DNA of 64,000 nt from NCBI GenBank assembly GCA_000697475.1, contig JNEU01001021.1:1-64000 (forward strand), written 5' to 3'. Of this stretch, positions 12,201 to 23,411 are shown in pieces (position 1 is the first letter of the stretch; each line of letters begins with the position of its first letter). The position numbers and the translations under genes were made by a program. The stretch comes from Lichtheimia corymbifera B2541 (lineage: Eukaryota > Mucoromycota > Mucoromycetes > Mucorales > Lichtheimiaceae). The notes under the pieces are model-generated. The model searched no databases. It was not told the DNA's origin and saw only the letters and a list, made by a program, of their open reading frames with translations.

Positions 12201-12960
12201 ACCTTGCTCAAGTCCGTGTGGGAACATGGAACGATAGATTGAAAAATTTCTCGAAAATAGCCGATTTCTTGACAATGGCAAGTTGTCGTTGCTATGGTAT
12301 CCATCGCAATTGCTCATTTCATCCATATCCACCTTCGCGTTGGTGTAGCAATAGAGATGAGAGAATGATACATGTAAATAAAGATGTGGTGTCAAATTAT
12401 GCAACCTGACGACGTTGACAAATGGTTACAGCTCCAGACAACTACAACTTACCGATGAGTCGCTATTGCTCTTCAATGCACGGAGTCGTTCAGACGTATC
12501 CATGTTGTTCAATACAAAGGGTTGTTAAATAACTGCAATGCATCATGTTGGCTGAACAAAGAGTTGGTGCGTGATCATATCGAGTATTCGCGTGTCGTGT
12601 TGATGTAGTTGGTTGCCATTGCCACATCAATGAGCGGTAAAGAATAGAGATGGAGACCATATATTGCTCATGCCTTAAAGGAAACAAGAAAAAGAAAGTC
12701 TGCTGGTTGGGTAGTTGTGTCCTTCACAGCGGGGCTTGACCTCCATAAATATATGTTCACGGTCAGAGTATCTATCACATTACACACACATGCACATCCA
12801 TAAATCCAGCACAGATACTATGTGGAAGCTAAATCACGATGAAGGATAAAAGTTTTATACAGCGAATATCTGATGATGGGTACGGTGGTAATTCTCTGAT
12901 CACTAATGTAAGATCAATGTTGGGGATACTATTGCATCATGATAATAAATCCGTATACCA
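9300..12960. other. Gene-poor DNA with decayed coding fragments
   Basis: There is no frame longer than about 100 codons. Two minus-strand frames look protein-like: 11234-11440 (contains RYAIVAWLDTVTKDFFDD) and 11809-12042 (contains TLLTWVVQEIACLVGSDK). They are interrupted and unassigned. They could be remnants of the same decayed gene or genes as at 5.9-7.5 kb. No transposase, reverse transcriptase or RNA gene was recognised. Confidence 0.3.
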
Positions 12961-12972
12961 CTAATCTTCTTG

Positions 12973-14737
12973 CTATTCTGGGCGTTTTTCCATGAATGCT
13001 CGTACAGCTTCTTGGTCAGCAAAGTCATCATCCGCCGCTTCCCAACCGAGAACACTATTCTTGACCGATCCCTTGGCTTTAGTATCATCAATGATGCTAG
13101 ATCCTGTAGACTTATGTTTCTTTTTGGCAGGGACTTTGCTGTGCTCTCTGGAAGTGACTTCTTTGCCAGGTGTCGACATTGTGACAGGATTCTTTGTGCG
13201 GTTATCCACATGAGTTGTCTCCGATTTCTTGACAGATCTTGTGGACATTGTTTTTGGTACAGTGGGTTGATGTTCTGAACGAGATGTCTGCTTCTGTGAT
13301 ACTTTGGTTGTTGTTTTCACTGGTAAGGTTGACTTTACCGGTGATTGGGGAGCTTTAGGTGATACTTTGGTTGTTGTTTTCACTGGTAAGGTTGACTTTA
13401 CCGGTGATTGGGAAGCTTTAGGTGATGCTTTAGTCGGTGTTGTTTTTGGTCGGGATGGCGTTGTGGGGACGATGTTGTCAGCTGCAGTTAATACTGCTCG
13501 TTGTTGTAAAGGCTGGGATGGCGTTGTGGGGACGATGTTGTCAGCTGCAGTTAATACTGCTCGTTGTTGTAAAGGCTGGGATGGCGTTGTGGGGACGATG
13601 TTGTCAGCTGCAGTTAATACTGCTCGTTGTTGTAAAGGCTGGGATGGCGTTGTGGGGACGATGTTGTCAGCTGCAGTTAATACTGCTCGTTGTTGTAAAG
13701 GCTGGGATGGCGTTGTGGGGACGATGTTGTCAGCTGCAGTTAATACTGCTCGTTGTTGTAAAGGCTGGGATGGCGTTGTGGGGACGATGTTGTCAGCTGC
13801 AGTTAATACTGCTCGTTGTTGTAAAGGCTGGGATGGCGTTGTGGGGACGATGTTGTCAGCTGCAGTTAATACTGCTCGTTGTTGTAAAGGCTGGGATGGC
13901 GTTGTGGGGACGATGTTGTCAGCTGCAGTTAATACTGCTCGTTGTTGTAAAGGCTGGGATGGCGTTGTGGGGACGATGTTGTCAGCTGCAGTTAATACTG
14001 CTCGTTGTTGTAAAGGTTGGATGGTGGTGGGGGTATTATCGGTTGTAGCTGGTACTGTTCGCGACTGCGGCGATTGGATGGTTGTGGATGATGCCCGTTG
14101 TGATGAAGGTGATGGTAGTGGATTTGGTTGGGTGCCCTGGATTCTGAAGTAGTTTCCAAATGATGAAAAGCATTGGTTGGCTGCATTCTCTTTTGCTTTG
14201 GTCATTGCCTATATGGTACGACGAGTGTTGCATTAGCGTGTCGTGAAGATGGGTAATATGATCATCCACTTACCGTTTGGATTGCAATGTTCTTTGATCC
14301 TGCACCTTCGACAGCAGCGCTACCATACGCCTAGTATTCGACTTAATGTTATATCTAATTCGCCATCTATATATTCGTTTACCTCGTGCGTGCAGTCCTT
14401 TACAGTGATCGACATCTTCATGGTGTACATGCTGTCGAATCGGTTGTTCTTTTTCTCGAGCTGTTCTAATGAGTGGTATGATCAATATTTCAACAATGAA
14501 AGTAACTCACATAGTTTTCCTTGATACTATCGACTTTTGCTGACCATTGTAAGCTACCAAAGACTTCATCTGCTTTCCTTTTCAAGACATCGTAAGGTAT
14601 ACTCTGGAATGTTTTCCCTACAGTTCACTATTAAGAAACGAGTAATGCCAAACGAAATGAAGGCAAGTACCTTTCCATTCAAAGCTTTCGATTTCGTGTG
14701 TGTCAGCATAGCGATCAAGGAGTTCGAAATTGACCAT
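12973..14737 (-). CDS. Rad52/Rad22-like recombination protein with repeat-rich tail
   Basis: Exons on the minus strand: 14737-14671, 14617-14511, 14460-14383, 14330-14274, 14208-12973; 514 residues. All junctions are GT-AG and keep frame. Start chosen: CACAATGG context, just before MVNFELLDRYAD. Residues of about 20-128 match the Rad52 DNA-binding core in order. A helix DVLKRKADEVFGSLQWSAKV corresponds to the family's LANEMFGxNGW segment. Beta strands follow: RFDSMYTMKMSITVKDCTHE, then AYGSAAVEG. The final helix AMTKAKENAANQCFSSFGNYF corresponds to ARKEAVTDGLKRALxxFGN. Rad52 anneals single-stranded DNA and loads recombinase during break repair; this role is inferred from family. Residues of about 166-355 are nine 21-residue repeats, then two SPVKSTLPVKTTTKVS repeats and a basic/acidic C-terminus. 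The tail is Pro/Thr/Lys-rich and probably disordered. Rad59-like paralogues cannot be excluded. Confidence 0.75.
13452..14020 (-). repeat. Coding minisatellite, nine 63-bp units
   Basis: Nine tandem 63-bp units inside the last exon of the Rad52-like gene look identical base for base by eye. Each encodes 21 residues beginning QPLQQRAVL and ending IVPTTPS. Because 63 is a multiple of three and the units lack stops, long antisense frames are also open across the array; these are shadows. The lack of differences between units points to recent expansion or homogenisation. Confidence 0.95.
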
Positions 14738-15179
14738 TGTGAAAGAAAAGAAGGAGTAAAGGATCAACAACAAAACATCACGTACGCGCATGAATCTTTT
14801 AACATAGGCCCCTCTCCGCGACACTATCAATTACGATACCATCAATTTCTTTATTTTGATGCCTGCAACCCTTTTTCCTTGTCCTTGTCCTTTCTCTATG
14901 ATCATATCATCAAACTATTCACCAGCGTGGGATGGCGACGTCTTTTCTCGTGTTACGTGTTTATCAAATGTCGTATGTTACGGGAGTCACGTGAGCACGT
15001 GCCATGATATTCGGTTTCTCTGTTAGCATAGGTCAATGTCTCTCCTTGTATATTTATCCTTTGGTTTCTCTCTCGATTCCAGTAATATGTTCAAGCCGTC
15101 GTTCGTAGTATAATAAAGAATCATCATATTATCTTGCAGTAAAGATCTCTATCACTTATTGACCCCCACACTCTTCTTC

Positions 15180-16950
15180 TACTATTGCATGAGCATGGAA
15201 TCTATGATGTACCAATGACATGCCGTCCTTATCTCCTGCTCCGGGAGTCAGTACATTCATGCATGAAGTATAGTCCTCCTTACATCTGGCTATGTGGGTC
15301 GAGCATGATGACACACCGCTCTCATACATGCTACTGTATGCATAAACAACAGTTTTTTTTTCTACGAAGGGCTATGTGGGTCCGTGTGTGCGTAGCAAAA
15401 TTGCCATTTCTCTTTTTTTCGCCTCGTTAATCGAGATACGTTGGTACATGTGCTGACCTGCACACACTTTCCTTTTCCTCGTGCTACATGAGCTACGGAT
15501 CGATGCATAGATAATAACGCGCCACCTTGTATCATAGCCCTGTGTCAATGTTCATGCATAAACAATAGCCTTTTTTTCCTGAACGGTCATACGGGCGAGA
15601 TGTAGATGTAGACTTTTCCTATTTTGCTTTCGCTGTTCGCGAATAGCTTTTGTTTACATACCGACCCCCAATAGTTCCTTTTTTTTTGTGCGTGAGCCTG
15701 GAATCCATGACTTAACAATGACGCGCCACCCCTATCTCCTATGTACTATGTGAACAATGCATTCATGCGTCAAGTATAGATTTTTTCTTACACCTGGTGT
15801 TGTTGGCTGAGATTCAGACAATGACACGGTGTTATTGTTCTTGCTATCGGGTACTCACTTTCCTTTTGCCTTAGTCAATGAGCTATGGAACCATGCATCA
15901 GAAATGATACGCCCCATACCCCATATGGCAACAATAGCTTGTGTTTCTACGCGGGTCATATGGGTCAAGATGTAGATTTCGACATATTTTGTTTACACAC
16001 TTAACCACCCCCCCCAACCACTCCTTTTTTTGTGCATGCGTCTAATATCCACGAGCTATGTAACAATGGTACGCCACTCTTAATCTTCTACTCTGTGAAT
16101 CAATGCATTCCTTACACCTGGCTATCTGGGCCGAGAATCATACAATGACACGCTGTTTTTTTTTTGGTTGTTGTTCAGGTACTCGCATCCCTTTTCCCAT
16201 GGTCAATGAGCCAAAAATCCATGGGCCTAGATGTAGCTGTAAACATTTACTTTTTTTTCTCTCGCTACTGGGATAATCTTTGTTTATGTGTTGACCCCCC
16301 ACAATCCTTTTTCCCGAGCATGAACCTGGAATCCATGATTCAACAATGACATACCACCCTTATCTCGTAGCTCCGTAAACCAATGGATTCATGCATCAGC
16401 AATAGTGTTTCTTGTTGGGATTCCGTGTTTGTGGTGGGGGGAGATTGACCCCTAGCATTTTAACACGGCGTGTTTTTTTTTTCTTGGCATCCTTTGATTC
16501 ATGCAGTGACCTTTACACATTTCCGTAACGCCTTGACACCAGTCGTTTATGGATCAACAATGACACATCCTCGCTTGCCTTCTTCTCACAAAGCAATGGT
16601 GGATCATCAATAACGTTTTCTTCCTCCAACTTGTAGTCATTGGAAGCACTTTCCTCTTGTCGTCACTCGTGACAATATGAATTTGTGTATTCCCTATTGC
16701 TTATCTCCTCCTCCTAAACCAATGAGGGACCAACAATGACATTTTTTTCTGTTTGTACACGCGACCATGTAGGTCGAGGCATACTTTTCGACTCATGTTG
16801 TCTCCCGCCTGTCACTCGTGATGCTCTTGAATTCATGCATTCATCCCCAACAAATATTATTTTTTACCCTTATCTTGTGCTTCTGCGAGGGATCCGATAG
16901 GTGCGATAAAGTTGACTCATTGTTTTTTTTTTCTGTACCCTCTGATGCTG
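15180..16950. repeat. Degenerate direct repeats
   Basis: A motif of the form TGAGC-TGGAATCCATGA-TCAACAATGACACGCCACC-CTATCTC recurs near 15189, 15488, 15694, 15890, 16037 and 16318. It is often followed by ATTCATGCATCAA-AATAG and CTTACACCTGGCTATGTGGG, then a poly-T run. Spacing is irregular, at about 150-300 bp. Shorter echoes (ATGGATCAACAATGACA) continue to about 16740. Units are strongly diverged, so this is an old non-coding array. No reading frame of note. Confidence 0.6.
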
Positions 16951-17029
16951 TGAGGATTGATGCATGAATGACGGAATGGTTTTTCTGGCGCCTTCCGCGG
17001 GACCACCGTGCTCATCGAGAAATGATATA

Positions 17030-18722
17030 TAATATTGCAAACGCTCCCTATCTCACGCTCCTTTAACTTCCATCTCTATTCTGGCCACACACACACACAC
17101 ACACAAATCGTCTTCGGGGGTTCGTATTGCTGGCTCATTCAAGTTATGCTTCTTCCATGTACTCATTGCAACCATGTCATTGTAGCTGGCCACCCTTATC
17201 AAGCGTCTTCCCGCCATCTCTGGCCCTTGTGCCTTCTGTTGCTGCTCTCAAGTCCCAAGTCCCAATGCCATTAGCTCTTGTCACTCGCCTCCGCAACTTC
17301 CCCTTTCCCACTCTTATCCACGTAAGCTTATCGTGTTGGTCTCATGTGTCTACTTGGTTATGCTGACATCTCATGTTAGGAGGGATAAAACCTCGGCACA
17401 GCCACCACCACCGAAGCCCTCCCCTAACCACGGAGAAGCAACGGATGTAGGGTATACCCCTGCGTTCCCTCGGGGTATGTAATGGTATTTGGCTATTGTG
17501 ATCTTTCATTGTTGATACTAACAACATTCTTTTACTATGGTTCTTGTTCCGTGATCTCTTTGACCTTCGTTTCCTTTTACTTTTGTGGATTACTTCATCT
17601 TATCAACATTCAATTATTTTAATAATAAAGATAGTTACACGCTAATGATGACATGTGTTGCATGCGGACACTATAACATGCATTTTCTTCTCTCTCTCGT
17701 TACCGGAGATCAAGCAAATAGGTTGTTTGATTTGTCGGGGACAAGGTGCGTGAGTGTGGATGAGAAACAATTAGCTCATACTACGTAATCATCTCCTGCA
17801 AAGAACAAGAGAGAAAGAGCGGTGCGGGGGGAAATATAATCATCACCAGCACACTACTATGATGGCATTATTCCGCGCTCGGCCCCCTGTTCCCTTGCCC
17901 CATTTCCTCTTAGCGCTACAGTAACCTATACCACACATACACCTGCTCAGCTTTATCTGTGGGTCGGTTCGATCCGCGTTATTGGGTCCAACAGGATCAT
18001 TCCTAATCTTTTCCATATTGACACCTGCTGTTGTTCACGGTTAAATGGTTCCACCTTTAAAATGTAGCATTCTCTCATGTGTGCTACATGATAAGTCTCA
18101 TCTAGGAAATGTAACGTGGCAGGTTTGCATATTTGTGTGTTGGAGTTGCAAGCGTTGGCTGAGTGATTGATTTGTCAGATCAGCCTCATCCCCTGGTAAT
18201 GAGATAACAGGTCAGCAGTAGCAAACCGGAGTTCGCGCCGAATATCTTGCAGCATCTCACACAAAAAACCCCATGGAATAAATGATCCAAGAACGGTAAC
18301 AATCACACACGTAAAAAGTCTTGGCGATGTGATACCATTTCCACGTATTCGAAACAATTCAGATCAAAAAATTGTGTGTGTATGTGTGTGTGTATTTTCC
18401 ATTCTGTGTGCTATGTACAAAGGGGTGTGTGTGTGTGTGCGTGTGTGTCAGAGTAGCTGGCCAGCTAGCAGAGGGAATAATTCGTTCATATATACGGAGA
18501 ACAACATAAGAAGAAATGATACAATCCAGCAAAGAAAAAAAAAAGGAAAACGAAACAAGGTGAAAACAACGGGGCGAGCATAAAAGGGTTGATGTGCGTA
18601 TGATGAAAAGGACAAAGGAAAGGATATGGGAAGATGCTTGTGAATGTGTGTGTGTATATATGAGAAGAGATCAAATGATGCAAAAAGTGTTGTATGTGTG
18701 TGTGTGTGGTGGTGGGTCGTGC
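17030..18722. other. Intergenic with TG/CA microsatellites
   Basis: No gene is seen. CA repeats lie at about 17086-17105 and TG repeats at about 18373-18394 and 18424-18448. The 3' part is purine-rich and probably holds the 3' untranslated region of the neighbouring minus-strand zinc-finger gene. Confidence 0.45.
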
Positions 18723-20183
18723 CTAGTCAGTGGCATCTTGCAAATCTTCATCTTCTTCTGCATTGTTTTGCAAGACCCAACCAACCTTCCATGGGCGTCC
18801 ACATGTCCAATATTTGGGTGTGCATACAAAGCCTTCGATATCTTCATCCGGATCAACATGGCCATCTGGTCGAGACCGAATCATTTGCTCAATATGTTGC
18901 ATAGCCTTGCGTTTTTCCTCCTTGCAAAAGACCCAGCGACAATTACGGCATACGCATCCTCCACTCTTGTTGTATCTATTAGAGATCGTACGGATTAGTA
19001 AGCCATTGTGGATTACAAAGATGATGATTAATGATTACCTTAAGCCACACTTGTTGCAAAGATAGACAAACTTCCTGCCTTTGTCATTGTAAACAGAACT
19101 GGTTGGGAAAGGCCAATTGAATGCTTTACGCATACATCCATCAGACGACTCCTGGCAAGCTTGGCAAGGTCCCTTGACACGAGAAGGTCTTCCAGCAGGT
19201 GGTGATCTTTTTCTCAATGCAGGTTGCTGCTGTTGCTGCTGCTCTTGTGGTGATGAGTGATCCTTGTTGCTTTGTACAGAGGGTTGTGGTGTTGGTGATG
19301 TGGATTGTGATGATGTTGATTGATCAGCATGATCGATCCATGGTCGTCTTCGAATCTCCCTAAGGCGTTTTTCTTGCTCATCTTCAGCGCTGACTTCAGT
19401 ATAATCATCATCAGCATCATCATCTTCTTCCGAAGAATGGTAATGTTGCCTTGAAGAAGCTGCTACTCGGGGTATGTCAATGTGAGTGGATTTTCTTGCA
19501 GCAGTGGAAGTAGTAGTAGAACGCTTGAATGAAGGACGATTTTGGATTGCCAAACGTTGACGACGTCTTGGTTGTTGTTCACTACGAGCTTGGGCAACAC
19601 GTTTTCTCAAGGCCGTAAGCAATGATTCACCACATATCACACGGGAAGTGCAGGCCATTCCACAACAATTAGTCAACTTGCACTCTGGGCACATTGGTGC
19701 TTGGTCATGAGATGATGATGAAGAAGCAGGAGAAGCTGACATGCGTGCTGCTGCTGCTGATGATGTTGTTGAAGCTGGAAAGAAAGGATGCGATCGCACA
19801 TCAAGCTGAAACACTACACTTTTGTCGACAGCGCTAGCTTGAATAGCGTCCTTGACAGCAGGTGGTGATCGATGGGGCGTTGATTTACGGATCGAGTGAT
19901 AGGGTGTGCTGCTAGGCTGTGCCACATCAAGTTGCATAGCTGTCATGATGGGGGATCCAGTTGATTCTTCTTCATCCTCTTCGCTGTCGTGCATCAGCTC
20001 CGGTGGTGATGGCATCGATGTGGGTTGATGACGATGAAAGGCACTGCGTGGTTTGGTAGTTTCGTTGTTCGTATAGATCGGATGATGGTGTGGGTGGTGA
20101 TGTTGATGATCAGGTTGCTGTGGTGAATGTTGATGAGATGTAAGGTTGTAAGCGGTTGATACGTTGATGGCTGACAGATCCAT
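18723..20183 (-). CDS. GATA-like zinc-finger protein
   Basis: Two exons: 20183-19039 and 18975-18723 (63-nt GT-AG intron that splits an Arg codon inside the finger); 465 residues. The C-terminal finger runs from GPCQACQ near residue 341 to CNKCGLRYNKSGG near 390, the signature of GATA fingers (CxxC ... CNxCGL). It continues into CVCRNCRWVFC. The loop between the two cysteine pairs is 32 residues instead of the usual 17-18. A second cysteine cluster (CPECKLTNCCGMAC) lies near residue 165. The rest is His/Ser/Gln-rich, acidic (SSEEDDDADDDYTE) and basic, consistent with a nuclear regulator. DNA binding is inferred and weakened by the long loop. Confidence 0.75.
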
Positions 20184-23100
20184 TTTCTTTAGAAAAGAGG
20201 AAAGAGAAATGTGTCAATGATCTGTTACAGTTGTGAAGGAGAAAAAAGGATCACACACCGCTGCTGTGTGTGCACATGGAGAAAAAGAAATATGCAGATG
20301 CGTTACAAATAAAATGGATGTGCATGTGTGTGGGTGTCGCAGATCCACTTTCCATATCATTATGCAACATCTTTGTCATCATCCGCACCCGCAGCAATAG
20401 AGGTGTGTGTATGTGTGTGTAAAGGGAAAATGTCTATATAGGTACTCACATGTAAAGAGAGTAAGCGAGAACAACATGAATTGTTGAACAAGAATAAGAT
20501 GGGGAATGACGAGCACGCCACTCTTATATATGTCGTAACATGCGCCTGATTTTTTTAGGCAGATCAAGATATTTCTTTACGGTTTTAACCACCTACCGGA
20601 AAAGGCGGGTCTTCGGGGCGGCTGACTTGCCGCGTTACACGGACGGGTAAACATGTCCCTTTGCTTTTCTCGATCTTCGACATGCGGAGCCCTGCCCAGC
20701 ACGTTTCTCATCCATCATCCATTATCCTTTCTTTCTCTCCAATATCCCTTTCTATATGACGTTTTCAGGGGGTCCATGTATGATCCAACCTACATGATCT
20801 ACTACCGACAATAAACCTATCTCAGCTTTGATTCGAAACAGCGAATGAAATAGTGTCTCGGTACGGCACCCAATCTCTTACTCGGGTAAATGCAGCAATG
20901 AACGGCAAATCATTTACATGCAAATGTCGATTTGCAGCTTGATCCCTTATCCTGTTCACCGGAGCACATTTTATTGCCCATGCATCACACGGCGGGCATG
21001 CATTGTGTTGATGAATATGTGTCACTATTCCCTGCCTAGTTGCCCTGATTGAATTATATCCACCGACATGGCATCTATTAGTAAGGCGGGGGGTTATTGA
21101 AGCCTTGGATCAAAAAAAGGCACTTAATCGTCATCAACCTTCCATTATGGGGGTGTTCGAGCCACACGGGCCGTCCACTATCCTCCAGTGTTATTGGCTG
21201 GCAGTCATGATTTGCCGTTTGCTTAGTCGGTACCAATTTTGCCATCCCGCAATGCCACGTTTTTATTCGATGGAACGTTTCACTTGGCAAACGATTAGAC
21301 ATAAAACATACCTTTGACGCTTTACATCATCCCTACCTTGATCAGCCCCCCTTCCACCCCCAAACGTACCATTGAGCGCAGCCCCACTGTGTGTATCAGC
21401 CTCAATCGAATCTCGGTAGAACAAAGATCTAGCATTTTCACAAAGATAAAAAGGTTATAATCAACCCCAGTTTATTTGATATTCCCTTGTTACATGCTGC
21501 TGTACCCCTCTTTTACTCCTTGCTATTGAAATCAGATCAGACACATATTCAGCAGACAAACCTTTTCCCGATAAGTAACTATGGTCGAAAATATTTGTCC
21601 CGCTTTTCGGCAGAAACTGACCGCTTGACAGCATTTTATCTCGTATTGAGAACCATGGGCTTTTTTGATCCGCGACAAGCATTTTCGGTACACGGCGCCG
21701 GTTATGTTCCAAAGTGCTCGGTCCTTAATTTTACCGCCTCATATCCCATCACTCATCCAACATCCATGCTTGGCGTATCCTTAAGGCACACACACGCACA
21801 CATCAACGATCAACCACGTAGGCCATGGTTACTTTAAAAAGAGGGGGAATACGTTTTCCCTCCAAATTGGGATAGCATCGCGGTTTACGGATGATTGATT
21901 CATACATCCATCATATCCGTGCTCCATGGATGATCATGGATCACACTTTGTTCTTCCGCTGTTTGTTGGTTGAACTTTGTAATTAGTAATCCCTTATACT
22001 GATACATGCATCAAATCATCCGTTTACTGTAGGCGGTCTTTTTTTTGACTCAACGCCTCTCTCCTCCTCCCTTGATCTATGGATCATCCTTCTCGACTCG
22101 GCTATTTGCCCTTCGAAACATGTTTCTCTCTTTTGCTGTTTCTGGTAAAATTTTTGGGTCAAACTTTAGATTTGTCATGCAGATCTATCAGCATGCCCAT
22201 ATATATATGCATGTGGCGGTGTAAAATGGCGTGCTGGTATCCATTACTGATGATTGATGAGATCTATGTATGCATCCATGTTACGTGTGTACCTTTAAAG
22301 CGGGAGCATATTGGGTATATCTTGGGGGGTGCAAATGGTTGCAGATCATGTGTTACGTTTTGCCACGCAGCAGTAATCACAACCAGTTTTCCCATTACCA
22401 CGCACTTTTTACCTTTATTGCCAACAAATGGAACGGCAAGATTGGATGGTGAGAGGTTGAAAAAAAAAAGGTTTGTGCGTTGTGCGTGTGTGTATTATAC
22501 ACCGGCATTGGGTTGCAAGGTAATTTGTGATCGTGTATCTTGTGGTTTCTTGGCAACATTTATTCCCTATCGGTGCGCCCCGGCCAATGGATGATCTCCC
22601 TCTTTCTTTCAATTACATGGGTTTATTGCCATCTATTATAAGAGATCATGAAATGCCAAGTATGCCGTTTCCAAAAAGTCGTTGCTCAAATCTAAGTGTG
22701 ATGGGTATCCATGGAAACGAAAAGGAGAAAGTTGGCTGCGGAACGTTAGCACTTTAGGTAAGCGTCACAATAACATCACCACGTGTATCTGTGTTAAGGT
22801 TTTTGTGCATGTGGGCACGCTTGTTATGTGCGAGTACACTCACACACAAGCACCCAGGTAATGGAACATGGAGCAACTTCCAATCATGTATGTATATGCA
22901 CTAGCGTAATGCTGATAGTTTGATATACGAGCCATCTTATAATTGAGTCTTACTATACCAAGCAAGTGTATGGAAATAAGGTGACGGATTTAATCAACGT
23001 CAAGATGACAACAGGCTCAGCTTACCATTTCCATGTTTACTTGGGACAAGCGGTGACGAGGATGATGATGCTGATGATGAGATGGCTATCATTAGATGCT

Positions 23101-23411
23101 GCAATGCATTAAGGGAGATTAAACATATTTTAAGGCACACGCGTTCTGAGAATTAAACGAAATTGGAAACAAATATCGTTGGCTTGATGACGTTCAAGAT
23201 CTCGATTCAATGGCAGTCGTTGTCTTTTACGTGTGTGTTTTTTTTATAGGCAACCCAGCAATGCGGAATCCGAGTACAAAGCACAGCACAGAAAAGAAGT
23301 ATCACGCTAACTCGCGAAAGTTACAAGCTAAATTTACAAGGCACGCCACCTTTTTCTTCCTTTTCCTTTTTCTTTACTTTCCTTTCCTTCCACACGCCTC
23401 ATTCATATATA
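20184..23411. other. Long intergenic region, no gene seen
   Basis: This is a 3.2-kb gap between divergent genes. The longest frames (22079-22594, 21487-21837) have no recognisable domain, use rare-looking codons and are rich in short repeats, so they are treated as chance. The last 150 bases before the Skt5-like start are CT-rich, like other promoters in the window. No tRNA or rRNA was recognised. Confidence 0.4.

Noticed and set aside
13452..14020. Regular repeats as a CRISPR array
   Set aside because: The units are contiguous with no spacers and encode protein in a eukaryotic gene.
13304..14152. 282-codon and 203-codon plus-strand frames across the minisatellite
   Set aside because: They are open only because the 63-bp unit is a multiple of three and has no stops; the minus-strand frame continues a spliced Rad52-like protein.
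17950..17985. GGTTCGATCC as a tRNA T-arm
   Set aside because: No matching acceptor, D or anticodon stems could be drawn upstream.
22079..22594. 171-codon plus-strand frame
   Set aside because: No signal of a domain, overlaps another frame of similar quality, and lies in AT-rich intergenic DNA.
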